Positions 37,830 through 47,849 of a DNA stretch of 64,000 bases are shown in pieces (the stretch's first letter is position 1; each line of letters opens with the position of its first letter). The stretch is from Chryseobacterium sp. SSA4.19 (GTDB taxonomy: Bacteria > Bacteroidota > Bacteroidia > Flavobacteriales > Weeksellaceae). The translations under genes were made by a program, and so were the position numbers. The stretch is from positions 1 through 64,000 of the forward strand of contig NZ_JAKVIP010000025.1 of assembly GCF_022601875.1 (NCBI RefSeq), in the 5' to 3' direction. The notes below the pieces were generated by a model. It made no database searches. It was not told where the DNA came from and worked only from the letters and a program-made list of their open reading frames with translations.

Positions 37830-38419
37830 ATTACCTGGCCCATTCCTTTCTCACATTTACCGACGGGCAGATTGTCGGCCAGTTCCTGGAAGATTTTATC
37901 CGGAACAGGGACCGGTTTTCGTTCCCGAAAGAGATTCAGGACGGAATTACGCTACACCGGGCGATTGATACGTTTACGGACGCTCATCCGGCCATTCATG
38001 AAGCGAAAAAGGTTTTCGCGCCTTTAGTAAGATTGTATGCAGGAGCTTTTGTGGATGTTTCGATGGATTATTTTGTAGCCAACGATCTGACTTTACATTC
38101 CTTAAAAGATTGGAAAAACCATTCTGTAAAAGTCTATCAGGTTTTGAATAAAAATTACGAATACCTACCTGAAAATTTCAGAAGAATGCTGGAAAAAATG
38201 GAAGAAGGTGACTGGCTGTACAACTACCGGTACGAAAAAAATATCGGATACAGCATGCGGAATGTGCTCAACAAAGCTAAATATTTAAACACGGATATTC
38301 CCGTTCATGAAGCCTTTTTAAAAAATAAGAATTTCCTTCAGGAATGTTATGATGATTTTTTTCCCGATCTGCTGGAACACGCAAAAGGAATCAATGCCCT
38401 ATTGCAGCTGGAAAACTGA
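37826..38419 (+). CDS. acpH: Acyl-carrier-protein phosphodiesterase (AcpH family)
   Basis: A 197-residue protein of the AcpH/DUF479 family, with MNYLAHSFLTF at the start, then GQFLEDFIRNRD and GITLHRAIDTFTDAHP, the His/Asp-rich (HD-like) residues expected to bind a metal. The enzyme removes the 4'-phosphopantetheine arm from acyl carrier protein. It overlaps VanW by 4 nt and ends only 1 nt from the end of the converging DUF6702 gene, with no terminator between. Confidence 0.88.
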   Translation: MNYLAHSFLTFTDGQIVGQFLEDFIRNRDRFSFPKEIQDGITLHRAIDTFTDAHPAIHEAKKVFAPLVRLYAGAFVDVSMDYFVANDLTLHSLKDWKNHSVKVYQVLNKNYEYLPENFRRMLEKMEEGDWLYNYRYEKNIGYSMRNVLNKAKYLNTDIPVHEAFLKNKNFLQECYDDFFPDLLEHAKGINALLQLEN

Positions 38420-38420
38420 T

Positions 38421-38921
38421 TCAGAATTGCTGAAACAGATACCGGTTCGGATAGGTCAGCTTTTCACTTTTCCGTTCGCCGTTCACGATAATATGGACGA
38501 TATTGATCTGATCATCAAATAAGTTATACAGGAAACTCACGGCGGCTTCTACTTTTTTAGGTCCTTCGATCTTTTCCGATTCAAGATAGATGTTGACGGA
38601 CTCATGATCTTCCTCGTAACCTACATAATTTACGTTCAGAAATTTGTTATTGGCTTTGAGCTTGAAATATTCGGAAGTGTAGTTTTTCAGGGATTCGTTG
38701 AGCTGGGCTTTGAATTTCGGATCATTAAAGTGCAGGGATTTTCCGTATTTGGTATTTAGGCCGTTTTCCAGATCATCCAGAAAAAAACGTCCAGTGATTT
38801 CAAAAGTCTTTGATTTCTGATTGTAATTGATTTCCACCGATCCTACATGATAAGGGTGCTTGCTTCCGGTAAAAGAGAAAAAAACAAATAAAACAGGAAA
38901 AAAGAAAAGGAGTTTTTTCAT
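38421..38921 (-). CDS. DUF6702 family secreted protein
   Basis: A 166-residue protein with a signal peptide (LLFFFPVLFVFFSFTGS, about 3-19) and the DUF6702 pattern HPYHVGSVEINYN followed by EITGRFFLDDLENGLN. Function is unknown. The start overlaps the stop of the toxin gene by 4 nt (ATGA), so it is translationally tied to the toxin-antitoxin pair upstream. From memory, DUF6702 genes commonly sit near HupE/UreJ and M1 peptidase genes in Flavobacteria, and both are present just beyond the pair. Confidence 0.82.
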   Translation of the reverse strand: MKKLLFFFPVLFVFFSFTGSKHPYHVGSVEINYNQKSKTFEITGRFFLDDLENGLNTKYGKSLHFNDPKFKAQLNESLKNYTSEYFKLKANNKFLNVNYVGYEEDHESVNIYLESEKIEGPKKVEAAVSFLYNLFDDQINIVHIIVNGERKSEKLTYPNRYLFQQF

Positions 38922-39220
38922 GACAACAAATCTAGGAGTTTTTGCGGGTCCTGCCGCATATCAAAGAAGAGAAGGACTTTGATCAGATTGTCGTTTTCTT
39001 TTCTGAAGAACATCCGTACGTGCTTTTTACCGATTAAAACACTTTTAGTTTTACGGGATGAATTTTCAAATTGCAGATATTTTCCGTTTTCCAGATCTTC
39101 GGTAATTCTTTTAACATCATAAAGAAAAACAGTAACTTCACGTCTGGTCCATACTTTACTGAGAAACTCAATGTTTTCTGCTAATGTCTGTCTGGCTATT
39201 TCTGAAAATTCAACCTGCAT
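38918..39220 (-). CDS. RelE/ParE-superfamily toxin
   Basis: A 100-residue protein with the ParE/RelE fold pattern: the N-terminal VEFSEIARQTLAENIEFLS helix region, basic residues on the middle strands (RKTKSVLIGKKHVRMFFRK) and a C-terminal LIKVLLFFDMRQDPQKLL. Members either cut mRNA on the ribosome or poison gyrase; the branch cannot be told by eye. It overlaps the antitoxin by 25 nt and the downstream DUF6702 gene by 4 nt. Confidence 0.82.
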   Translation of the reverse strand: MQVEFSEIARQTLAENIEFLSKVWTRREVTVFLYDVKRITEDLENGKYLQFENSSRKTKSVLIGKKHVRMFFRKENDNLIKVLLFFDMRQDPQKLLDLLS

Positions 39221-39435
39221 ATTTCTTCATCGATAAATTTAAAGAAATCTTTTTTGGAAATCATATCTTCATCTTTCAGAGATTCACCATACGCTTCGAT
39301 TTTATCAAAAACATGTGCCGGCAGACCTTCTATGGTTTCGTAATCGCTTTTCACAATCCTTACGCCTTCCAGTCTTTCCAGAAGTTCTTTGATAAATGAA
39401 TAATGTTCTTTATCGATTTCTATAGTCAGATTCAT
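39196..39435 (-). CDS. Putative antitoxin of the RelE/ParE pair
   Basis: A 79-residue acidic protein that precedes the toxin in the usual antitoxin-toxin order. It begins MNLTIEIDKEHYSFIKELLERL, a strand-helix start like that seen in small antitoxins, and ends with a charged helix. The ATG at 39433-39435 is preferred over one 20 codons upstream, since the family-like strand starts there. The long 25-nt overlap with the toxin start suggests coupled translation. The assignment rests mostly on position. Confidence 0.72.
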   Translation of the reverse strand: MNLTIEIDKEHYSFIKELLERLEGVRIVKSDYETIEGLPAHVFDKIEAYGESLKDEDMISKKDFFKFIDEEICRLNFQK

Positions 39436-39501
39436 CACTTCAATTTTACACAAAGTTAAAATAAATTTTGTATCATCGCATTTCGAAAAAATCATTTAAT
39501 A

Positions 39502-40080
39502 ATGCAGGATTTTTTATTTTATCTCAACCTCGGCTGGGAACACATCATTTCACTGGACGCGCTTGATCATCAGCTTTTTGTATTGGCCCTGATCGCCGTT
39601 TATTCTTTTAACGATCTCAAGAAGATTTTAATTCTGGTCACCGCTTTTACCATTGGACATTCGATTACCTTGGCGTTAAGCACGTTTAATATTGTAAGGA
39701 TCAACTCAGCGTGGGTGGAATTCCTGATTCCGCTGACAATCGTTCTGACTTCTCTTGATAATATTGTAATGAAAAATAAAAAGCAGACGCTGATGAAGGC
39801 CAATTATTATTTAGCCTTAATCTTCGGACTGATCCACGGAATGGGATTTGCCAACACCGCACGGGTAATGATCGCCAAAAGCCAGAGCCTCACCCTACCG
39901 CTTTTGGGCTTTAACATCGGGCTGGAACTGGGACAGATCGCCATCGTTTTCGGGATCCTGATTATCTTATTTATTTTACTGAAAATCTTTAAAGTAAACC
40001 AGAAAGATTGGGTATTGTTCGTTTCTTCGGGAGTTTTTGCGTTGTCTTTAAAAATGACATTGGAAAGAATTCCTTTTTAA
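39502..40080 (+). CDS. HupE/UreJ family membrane protein
   Basis: A 192-residue membrane protein with five to six helices. It has the family motif LGWEHIISLDALDHQLFVLAL near the start in part (GWEHI then DHQLF), then TAFTIGHSITLALS and GLIHGMGFANT with conserved histidines. HupE/UreJ relatives are thought to carry nickel or cobalt or to support protein maturation; in Bacteroidota the role is unclear. It diverges from the toxin-antitoxin pair and is followed 67 nt later by the M1 peptidase. Confidence 0.85.
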   Translation: MQDFLFYLNLGWEHIISLDALDHQLFVLALIAVYSFNDLKKILILVTAFTIGHSITLALSTFNIVRINSAWVEFLIPLTIVLTSLDNIVMKNKKQTLMKANYYLALIFGLIHGMGFANTARVMIAKSQSLTLPLLGFNIGLELGQIAIVFGILIILFILLKIFKVNQKDWVLFVSSGVFALSLKMTLERIPF

Positions 40081-40090
40081 CACTGAACAT

Positions 40091-40123
40091 TTCCAAATTT
40101 TCAGCTACTTATCATTATATTTG
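40091..40123 (+). promoter_or_regulatory. Candidate promoter of the M1 peptidase gene
   Basis: TATATTTG (40116-40123) is a perfect -7 box. The -33 partner TTC (40091-40093) is one base off and 22 nt away. The box lies 25 nt before the preferred ATG. Confidence 0.5.
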
Positions 40124-40147
40124 AAAATCCTTAAACAAATTTCGGTT

Positions 40148-42535
40148 ATGAAACTAAAAGTTGCCATACTTTCCCTTTCTGTATTTGCGTATACAGGTTT
40201 CACCGCACAAAATATCCAGAACAATCCGGGGAGCAACCACGGAAACCGGTTCGAACAGCTGGAAACCATTCTTCCTACTCCTAATATCTACAGAACTGCC
40301 TCCGGAGCACCGGGCCATGGCTACTGGCAGAACAAAGCTGACTATAATATTACGGCATATCTTGATGAAGACAAAAGAAATCTGAAAGGTTCGGAAACCA
40401 TTACGTATTACAACAATTCTCCCGACGACCTGGATTACATCTGGCTTCAGCTGGACGAAAACCAGCAGTCGACGGTGAAGAAAGCAGATTTCCCATCTTC
40501 CTCTACCCTTCCGAAAGCGTCTAATGACCAGCAGCTCCGTCCGACGGAACTTCCTGCTATCGATAACGGTTACGGGGTCAACCTTGAAAAAGTAACCGAT
40601 GCTTCCGGAACACCGCTGAAATACACTGTCAACAAAACCATGATGCGTATTGATTTACCTAAAGTATTAAAGAAAGGTGAAAAACTGGTCTTTAAAATCG
40701 ACTGGAACTATAATATCCCGAACCGGATCAAAATGGGCGGCCGCGGCGGGTACGAAAACTTCGCTGAAGACGGAAACGATCTTTATACCATGACGCAATG
40801 GTATCCGAGAATGTGTGTCTACAGTGACTTCCACGGATGGCAGAACCACCAGTTTACCGGAAGGGGGGAATTTGCTTTGGTTTTCGGAAACTTTAAAGTA
40901 TCCATGAATGTTCCGGCAGACCACGTGGTTGGCGGAACAGGAGAATGCAAAAACTATGACCAGGTTCTAACGGCAGAGCAGCTGGCCCGATATAATAAAT
41001 CCAAAACTTCATCGGAGCCTGTTGAAATTGTAACGTTGGATGAAGCGAAAAAATCAGAAAAGAATCACTCAAAGCAGAGAAAAACATGGAATTTCGAGGC
41101 CAATGATGTAAGAGACTTTGCCTGGACGTCTTCAAGGAAATTCGTATGGGACGGAATGGGTGTTACGATCCCTGAAAATAACAATAAGGTCATGGCGATG
41201 AGCTTTTATCCTAAAGAAGCGTATAACTTATACCGTAAATATTCAACGAAAGCGGTAGCGCATACTATTAAAACATATTCAGAATTCACGATTCCGTACC
41301 CTTACCCTGTCGCCCAGTCGGTGGAAGCCGCTAACGGCATGGAATATCCGATGATCTGCTTCAACTACGGAAGAACGGAAAAAGACGGAACCTATTCCGA
41401 AGGGATCAAAAACGGAATGCTCGGCGTAGTAATCCACGAGGTAGGACATAACTTCTTCCCAATGATCATCAATTCTGACGAAAGACAGTGGTCATGGATG
41501 GATGAAGGGCTGAATACTTTTGTGGAATATCTTACGGAAGAACGATGGGACAATAAATTCCCTTCCAAAAGAGGCCCGGCTTGGACGATCGTAGATTACA
41601 TGAAACTTCCGAAAGATCAGCTGGAACCGATTATGTCGAACTCAGAAAACATTATCCAGTTTGGTCCGAATGCCTATTCAAAACCGGCAACGGGACTTAA
41701 TATCCTCCGTGAAACCATCATGGGAAGAGAGCTTTTCGACAAAGCATTTAAAACCTATGCGAAAAGATGGGCCTTCAGGCATCCTGAGCCTGCGGATTTC
41801 TTCAGAACAATGGAAGACGCAAGCGGCGAAGACCTCGACTGGTTCTGGAGAGGATGGTTCTTCGGGACCGATCCTGTGGATATTGCCATCGATAAAGTCA
41901 CCATTGCCACTCCGGATTTAGAAACACCTCCGAGAGAAGCCAAGGAAACAAAATACAAGGTAGACAAACCTGCACAGAATGATTTTGAAGATATTTCAAA
42001 AATCAGGAACAGAACCGATAAGACTATTACCTTCTATGTAGATAAAGACAAAGAAGCCCAGGATTTCTATTACCGATACGACAGAGGCCAGGAAAAAGTG
42101 GACAATACCAAAGAATATGTTTCCAAATTTGAAGGAACCGAGCCTCTGACCCAAAAGGAAAAAGATAAATTCAAAAACCTTACTGCATACCAGATCGATT
42201 TCACCAACAAAGGCGGACTGGTCATGCCAATTATTCTTGAATTTACTTTTGAGGACGGAACAAAACTGAAAGACAAATCTTCAGCCCAGATCTGGAGACT
42301 GAACGAGCAGAAAGTTTCCAAGACGTATTATTTCGATAAGAAATTAAAATCCATTCAGCTGGATCCGATGAGGGAAACCGCTGACATTGATACCTCCAAC
42401 AACTTTTGGAGCAATGACGGCGGAAATACCCAGGTTTCGAAATTCGACCTGTTTAAGCAAAAAGAAGCCGGGGCTACACGAGGCGCTTCTAACGGAAAAG
42501 TTAACCCGATGCAGGCGGCAGGAAAGAAAAACTAA
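40148..42535 (+). CDS. Secreted M1-family metallopeptidase (gluzincin)
   Basis: A 795-residue peptidase with a signal peptide (about 1-20). The zinc site is HEVGH (430-434) with the third ligand Glu453 in WMDEGLNTF, spaced as in M1 enzymes. GMEYPMI stands for the aminopeptidase GAMEN motif. The N-terminal beta-domain and a long C-terminal part complete the length; there is no T9SS tail. It probably trims peptides in the periplasm or at the surface. The ATG at 40148, not an earlier start inside the promoter, begins the signal peptide. Confidence 0.93.
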   Translation: MKLKVAILSLSVFAYTGFTAQNIQNNPGSNHGNRFEQLETILPTPNIYRTASGAPGHGYWQNKADYNITAYLDEDKRNLKGSETITYYNNSPDDLDYIWLQLDENQQSTVKKADFPSSSTLPKASNDQQLRPTELPAIDNGYGVNLEKVTDASGTPLKYTVNKTMMRIDLPKVLKKGEKLVFKIDWNYNIPNRIKMGGRGGYENFAEDGNDLYTMTQWYPRMCVYSDFHGWQNHQFTGRGEFALVFGNFKVSMNVPADHVVGGTGECKNYDQVLTAEQLARYNKSKTSSEPVEIVTLDEAKKSEKNHSKQRKTWNFEANDVRDFAWTSSRKFVWDGMGVTIPENNNKVMAMSFYPKEAYNLYRKYSTKAVAHTIKTYSEFTIPYPYPVAQSVEAANGMEYPMICFNYGRTEKDGTYSEGIKNGMLGVVIHEVGHNFFPMIINSDERQWSWMDEGLNTFVEYLTEERWDNKFPSKRGPAWTIVDYMKLPKDQLEPIMSNSENIIQFGPNAYSKPATGLNILRETIMGRELFDKAFKTYAKRWAFRHPEPADFFRTMEDASGEDLDWFWRGWFFGTDPVDIAIDKVTIATPDLETPPREAKETKYKVDKPAQNDFEDISKIRNRTDKTITFYVDKDKEAQDFYYRYDRGQEKVDNTKEYVSKFEGTEPLTQKEKDKFKNLTAYQIDFTNKGGLVMPIILEFTFEDGTKLKDKSSAQIWRLNEQKVSKTYYFDKKLKSIQLDPMRETADIDTSNNFWSNDGGNTQVSKFDLFKQKEAGATRGASNGKVNPMQAAGKKN

Positions 42536-42545
42536 AAGAATTCAT

Positions 42546-42578
42546 AAAAGTACTCACAAGCTGAGTACTTTTTTTTAG
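42546..42578 (+). terminator. Terminator of the M1 peptidase gene
   Basis: AAAAGTACTC (42546-42555) pairs with GAGTACTTTT (42563-42572) over 10 bp, and the T run goes on. Its T run leads straight into a near-consensus -7 box TAGATTTA (42576-42583) for the next gene. Confidence 0.88.
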
Positions 42579-42612
42579 ATTTACACCCAAACTTTTAACT
42601 ATTAACTCAACA

Positions 42613-43453
42613 ATGAAAAAATTATTTATTCTTCTTCTGGGATTCTTTTTCGCTCAATCATTTTGTCAGGGCTTAGACATTAACTTCGGAAAAAGGCCTT
42701 ACGTGAAAGCAGATCTTTTGATGGAAAACGGACAAACCAGGCATGGGTATTTAAAAGATTTTCTCATCCCAAAGTTTTTAGAAAGCGGTATAGTAAATGA
42801 TTTTAAAAGAGTCGAAAGTGTTTATCATTTTGATACAAAAATATTTAAATTCAAAAATAATAAAGATGAAGATGCCCAGGAAATCTCACTCACCGAGATC
42901 AAATCAATCATTATTATAGATGAAGACGGTTCCGATACAACAAGATTTGATAAGATGAAACTCAAAACGATCAACTCAAAATATCAGGTTGAAGATTTGG
43001 ATCTTACGGTCATACTTCCGCTACAATCCGAAGGTAAAATAAATCTTTATGGATTTTCGGTCTCGGTTTTTATGGGAAAATTTTATTATATGTCTTTTTT
43101 CCCTGCCTTACCTTAAAAGAGCTGATGATGAATATGCTTATATTCCTCTTGATTATGATAATATCGGCTTATTTAATTCCGGCAAAACAAAGGGTAAATT
43201 CAAGAAAGCTTTTGAAATGGTAACTTCTGATTGTGTGCAATATCAGACACACTTAGATGCTGCCGTAGACCAATTAATGGATAAAAAACTGATGAAAGAA
43301 ATAAACAGAGAAAGAGATGCAAAAAAAAAGGAGGCTCGAAAAAGTATCAAGGATAAAGATATGGAAGTTGAAGTTCTCCAGAAAATAGACAATGATTACA
43401 ATATCAAACCTTACGTCACTTTAATTGAAGACTACGGAAACATCTGTCCTTAA
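42613..43453 (+). pseudogene. Secreted protein gene, first of a tandem paralogue pair, frameshifted
   Basis: The reading frame begins MKKLFILLLGFFFAQSFCQ (signal peptide) and runs to a stop after FFPALP at 43116. The rest of the protein continues in the +1 frame (LPYLKRADDEYAYIPLDY onwards) to 43453. Aligning with the intact neighbour at 43554 shows that the two pieces form one protein of about 279 residues: INLYGF matches INLYGY, AYIPLDY matches AVAPVDY, and AFEMVTSDC matches AYEMVGADC. One extra base near the run T6C3 at about 43095-43103 explains it. It may be a true pseudogene or a sequencing error. The function of the family is unknown. Confidence 0.8.
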
Positions 43454-43494
43454 CTTCCATTAAAAACTTTCAATTAATATTTCTTTAAAAAACA

Positions 43495-43524
43495 TTCGAA
43501 AAGTAAATCCTTTTTTTAGATTTG
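43495..43524 (+). promoter_or_regulatory. Promoter of the intact paralogue
   Basis: TAGATTTG (43517-43524) is a perfect -7 box; TTC (43495-43497) is the -33 partner, 19 nt away. The first paralogue has the closely similar TAGATTTA at the same place. Confidence 0.6.
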
Positions 43525-43553
43525 CACGTATTAAATTAAAAGCGTAAAATCCC

Positions 43554-44441
43554 ATGAAACAACTTACCACACTTCTTCTATTACTGATTTCAGCACAGAA
43601 CTTCTTTGCCCAGTCTTTACAATTTTATACAGGACAAAGAGATTTTATCCCCATTGAAATTTTAATGGAAGACGGAAGCAGCAAAACAGGGTTTGCACAG
43701 GATTTTATGCTTCCTGATGTTGCTACTTTTACCATCATGGGAAGAGGTCCGAAATACGCCAATCTGGACCGCAAAGAAGTAAAATTTAAATCCTCAAAAA
43801 GCGATACCCAGGTACAGCTTATTCCGGTTTCAGATATCAAGAGTCTGATCTATACCAACGAACAGACACAGGAACAGTTCCAACTGGATAAACGTCTTGT
43901 AAAAGAGATTAACAACAAACAGGAACTGGAATCCGAAGGAAAAGTTCTGATGCTGCCTTTAATGGAAAAAGGACCAATTAATCTTTACGGTTACAGGAGC
44001 ATGCTGTGCAAGGCAGATTTCGGAAATAATTTTTCTGCAGGATCTGATGGAAACGAAGATAATTGTCAACTGACGTATGTCATGGTTTATTTAAGCAAAC
44101 CGAATGATACTTTTGCCGTAGCACCGGTAGACTACCCTTCATTAACGCCCTTGGCATTACTTAACATGAACAGTCTGTATAAAAAGTTCTACACGGCGTA
44201 TGAAATGGTAGGAGCCGACTGCCCGGAATTCCTGAAAAAAGTAGATGAGGCAAGACAGAACGATTACTTTTCCAATAAAACATTCAGAGAAAAAAAGAAA
44301 GCATCGGATGCCGAAAGAAAGGCTTTGCTTAAAGGAAAAAGAGGAGCGGAAGCCTCCATAATTAATATGAAATACAGATCCCGGATATATACGGATATTT
44401 ATAAAAAGCTGATTGACGATTATAAAGAATCCTGTAAATAA
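43554..44441 (+). CDS. Secreted hypothetical protein, intact tandem paralogue
   Basis: A 295-residue protein with a signal peptide (to about residue 20, NFFAQS), a beta-rich first half containing GQRDFIPIEILMEDGSSKTG, and a lysine/arginine-rich helical end (REKKKASDAERKALLKGKRG). It is about 30-35 per cent identical by eye to the frameshifted copy upstream. I do not recognise the family. The gene has its own promoter and terminator, so it is expressed apart from the damaged copy. Likely periplasmic or outer-membrane attached from the inside. Confidence 0.75.
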   Translation: MKQLTTLLLLLISAQNFFAQSLQFYTGQRDFIPIEILMEDGSSKTGFAQDFMLPDVATFTIMGRGPKYANLDRKEVKFKSSKSDTQVQLIPVSDIKSLIYTNEQTQEQFQLDKRLVKEINNKQELESEGKVLMLPLMEKGPINLYGYRSMLCKADFGNNFSAGSDGNEDNCQLTYVMVYLSKPNDTFAVAPVDYPSLTPLALLNMNSLYKKFYTAYEMVGADCPEFLKKVDEARQNDYFSNKTFREKKKASDAERKALLKGKRGAEASIINMKYRSRIYTDIYKKLIDDYKESCK

Positions 44442-44448
44442 CAAATAC

Positions 44449-44478
44449 AGTCACCCTGAAAACAGAGTGACTTTTTTT
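44449..44478 (+). terminator. Terminator after the tandem paralogues
   Basis: AGTCAC and GTGACT close a stem that continues, after a mismatch, with CTG/CAG around AAAA, followed by a seven-base T run. Confidence 0.88.
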
Positions 44479-44511
44479 CTGCCAAAATTTCACATCGCCT
44501 TAAAAAAATCC

Positions 44512-44541
44512 TGCCATTTCAGCCAAAGACCAGTGATGGCA
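44512..44541. promoter_or_regulatory. Inverted repeat upstream of groESL
   Basis: TGCCAT (44512-44517) and ATGGCA (44536-44541) face each other 18 nt apart, 49 nt before groES. TGCCA also recurs as AGCCA four bases on. There is no CIRCE element, so if heat shock is controlled here it uses another site. This is a candidate only. Confidence 0.35.
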
Positions 44542-44589
44542 TGCATTTAGGGAATTACAAGACAGAATAATTAAAAAATTAAATATATT

Positions 44590-44868
44590 ATGTCAGTAAA
44601 CTTTAAACCATTAGCAGACAGAGTTCTGATCGAGCCAATCGCTGCAGAAACTAAAACAGCTTCAGGTATTATTATTCCGGACACTGCAAAAGAAAAACCA
44701 CAGGAAGGTACAGTTGTGGCAGCAGGTCCAGGTAAAAAAGATGAGCCTACCACTGTGAAAGTAGGTGACAAAGTTCTTTACGGGAAATATTCAGGTTCTG
44801 AATTGAAATTAGACGGAAAAGATTATTTAATTGTAAAAGAGGGAGATCTTTTAGGAATCATCGGGTAA
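44590..44868 (+). CDS. groES: Co-chaperonin GroES
   Basis: A 92-residue GroES with the start [13 protein letters not shown], the mobile loop [12 protein letters not shown] (about 20-31) that binds GroEL, and the C-terminal [13 protein letters not shown]. It caps the GroEL barrel during ATP-driven folding of other proteins. It lies 96 nt before groEL, and no terminator is seen between them. Confidence 0.97.
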   Translation: MSVNFKPLADRVLIEPIAAETKTASGIIIPDTAKEKPQEGTVVAAGPGKKDEPTTVKVGDKVLYGKYSGSELKLDGKDYLIVKEGDLLGIIG

Positions 44869-44949
44869 TTCGTAAAAAGTAAAATGTATTCATGTAAAAT
44901 GACTTCATGGGTATAAAAATTCATTAATACATTGTACAAAGTACATTAA

Positions 44950-46590
<1,641 letters not shown>

Positions 46591-46612
46591 TCTTAACCGA
46601 TACAGATAAATT

Positions 46613-46640
46613 AAAACCGTCCAGATTTCTGGGCGGTTTT
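46613..46640 (+). terminator. Terminator of groESL
   Basis: AAAACCGTCCAG and CTGGGCGGTTTT form a 12-bp stem (one T-G wobble) with loop ATTT. Confidence 0.9.
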
Positions 46641-46687
46641 AATTATAAAGAATACAATAGACGATATTAAAAATTAATACTGATCCA

Positions 46688-47095
46688 ATGAAAAATTCCA
46701 AATTAGACTTGAAAAAAAGTCTTTCATTAGTAATAATCCTTATGTTGGGTACACTAATAAATGCACAACAGATAAAACTAAAAAATGATAACGTTATTCT
46801 GGGAGAAAAAAATGTTCTTACTTACAAAAGATCAGACATGGGATCAAAATTTCAAGTCTATACTCTTAAGGATAATGAGGAAGTCTTATTTATTAATTTA
46901 CAGAATACTCCGGAAAGACAAGGAAATTACTGGAAATTTTATTTTCCTGTGCAGGACAAATTTTTCTTTAAAAAAATAATCAACTCCTTTAAAGATGAAT
47001 TGAAGCTTTTATTTCAAGATAAAGTTTTTGATGAAGAAGGAACTATAAATGAAGCCAAGCTAGATACGTACATAAAAAAATACAACGAATTGTAG
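46688..47095 (+). CDS. Secreted hypothetical protein, 135 aa
   Basis: The protein has a basic start and a signal peptide (SLVIILMLGTLINAQQ, cut near residue 27). The mature part is about 108 residues, rich in Lys, Phe and Asn, and ends in a charged helix. I do not recognise a family. Base composition is more AT-rich than groEL and the paralogue genes before it. It lies between groEL and the detached groEL 3' end, so it may have come in with the event that created the scar. Confidence 0.6.
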   Translation: MKNSKLDLKKSLSLVIILMLGTLINAQQIKLKNDNVILGEKNVLTYKRSDMGSKFQVYTLKDNEEVLFINLQNTPERQGNYWKFYFPVQDKFFFKKIINSFKDELKLLFQDKVFDEEGTINEAKLDTYIKKYNEL

Positions 47096-47183
47096 GATCA
47101 AAATGTTTCGGATTTATAATCTAACCTTTCAATTTCAAGCGTATTTTAAATAGCTTATAAATAGCGTTTCGCTGAGACCATTA

Positions 47184-47195
47184 ATATACTAACCG
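47184..47195 (+). repeat. Direct repeat ATATACTAACCG, copy 1
   Basis: The 12-mer ATATACTAACCG at 47184-47195 recurs at 47850-47861. Both copies run into the left arm of a terminator and both follow a GACC. The pair brackets the monooxygenase-like gene and the groEL fragment. Confidence 0.6.
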
Positions 47196-47220
47196 CTTTA
47201 TTTATAGGGCGGTTTTTTTT
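47191..47220 (+). terminator. Terminator upstream of the monooxygenase-like gene
   Basis: AACCGC (47191-47196) and GCGGTT (47209-47214) form a stem with a 12-nt loop and a long T run. It ends the transcript of the 135-aa protein, about 95 nt after its stop. Confidence 0.82.
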
Positions 47221-47289
47221 TATTCACTTATCATTTCATTAAAAATATCCCTTTAAATAGATATATTTGTAAAAACGATTATAGTAACT

Positions 47290-47601
47290 ATGGAAAACAA
47301 ATATTTACTTCATGGAAAACTCACCGCAAAACCAGGACAGCGAAAGGAGCTTGCTGATATCTTAATACAAGCATCTAAACTTATATCAATGGCTAAAGGC
47401 TGCCAGCTGTATGTTGTGAGTTACGACAAAGGAGATGAAGATTCTGTTTATGTTACAGAAATATGGACTAGTAAAACCAATCATGACGATTCTCTGAAAG
47501 TAGAAGGTGTCCGGGAACTTATTATGAAAGCCATGCCGATATTGGATGGACCACCAACGAAAGGACAGGAACTGGAAGTTTTGGGAGGTATGATGATATA
47601 A
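47290..47601 (+). CDS. Putative ABM-family (quinol) monooxygenase
   Basis: A 103-residue protein with the ABM ferredoxin-like pattern: LLHGKLTAKPGQRKELADIL for the first strand and helix, then CQLYVVSYDKGDEDSVYVTEIWTS for the central strands, then a late helix ending MKAMPILDGPP. Members oxidise quinols or other aromatics without a cofactor, or bind haem; the reaction here is open. A perfect -7 box TATATTTG (47262-47269) precedes it. Its stop (47599-47601) is followed in the same frame, 21 nt later, by the detached groEL 3' end, which suggests a joint formed by recombination just past the gene. Confidence 0.75.
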   Translation: MENKYLLHGKLTAKPGQRKELADILIQASKLISMAKGCQLYVVSYDKGDEDSVYVTEIWTSKTNHDDSLKVEGVRELIMKAMPILDGPPTKGQELEVLGGMMI

Positions 47602-47622
47602 GTAAGCTTTAATAAACGAAAA

Positions 47623-47826
47623 GAATTTGAATACAACGCCAAAACCGACGAATACTTCAACATGCTTGAAGCAGGAATCATCGACCCTACGAAAGTAACC
47701 AGAGTAGCCCTTGAAAACGCTGCTTCCGTATCCGGAATGTTATTAACCGCCGAATGTGTGATCACTGAAGTGAAAAAAGACGAACCAGCCATGCCAATGG
47801 GCGGAGGAATGCCCGGAATGATGTAA
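47623..47826 (+). pseudogene. Detached second copy of the groEL 3' end
   Basis: From 47632 to 47826 the sequence aligns without gaps to groEL 46396-46590: 65 codons including the stop. I count ten base differences, eight silent (counting TAG to TAA) and two that change residues (Val to Phe, Thr to Ala). Upstream of 47623 the match to groEL ends. There is no start codon in the right place and no groES. It is a remnant of a diverged but once functional groEL, or the displaced 3' end left by an insertion. Confidence 0.93.
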
Positions 47827-47849
47827 CGGTCAGCGACCGAGGCAATTTT

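Noticed and set aside
44536-44552. Sigma-54-type promoter before groES (TGGCATGCATTTAG)
   Set aside because: The GC of the -12 element is missing and spacing is poor.
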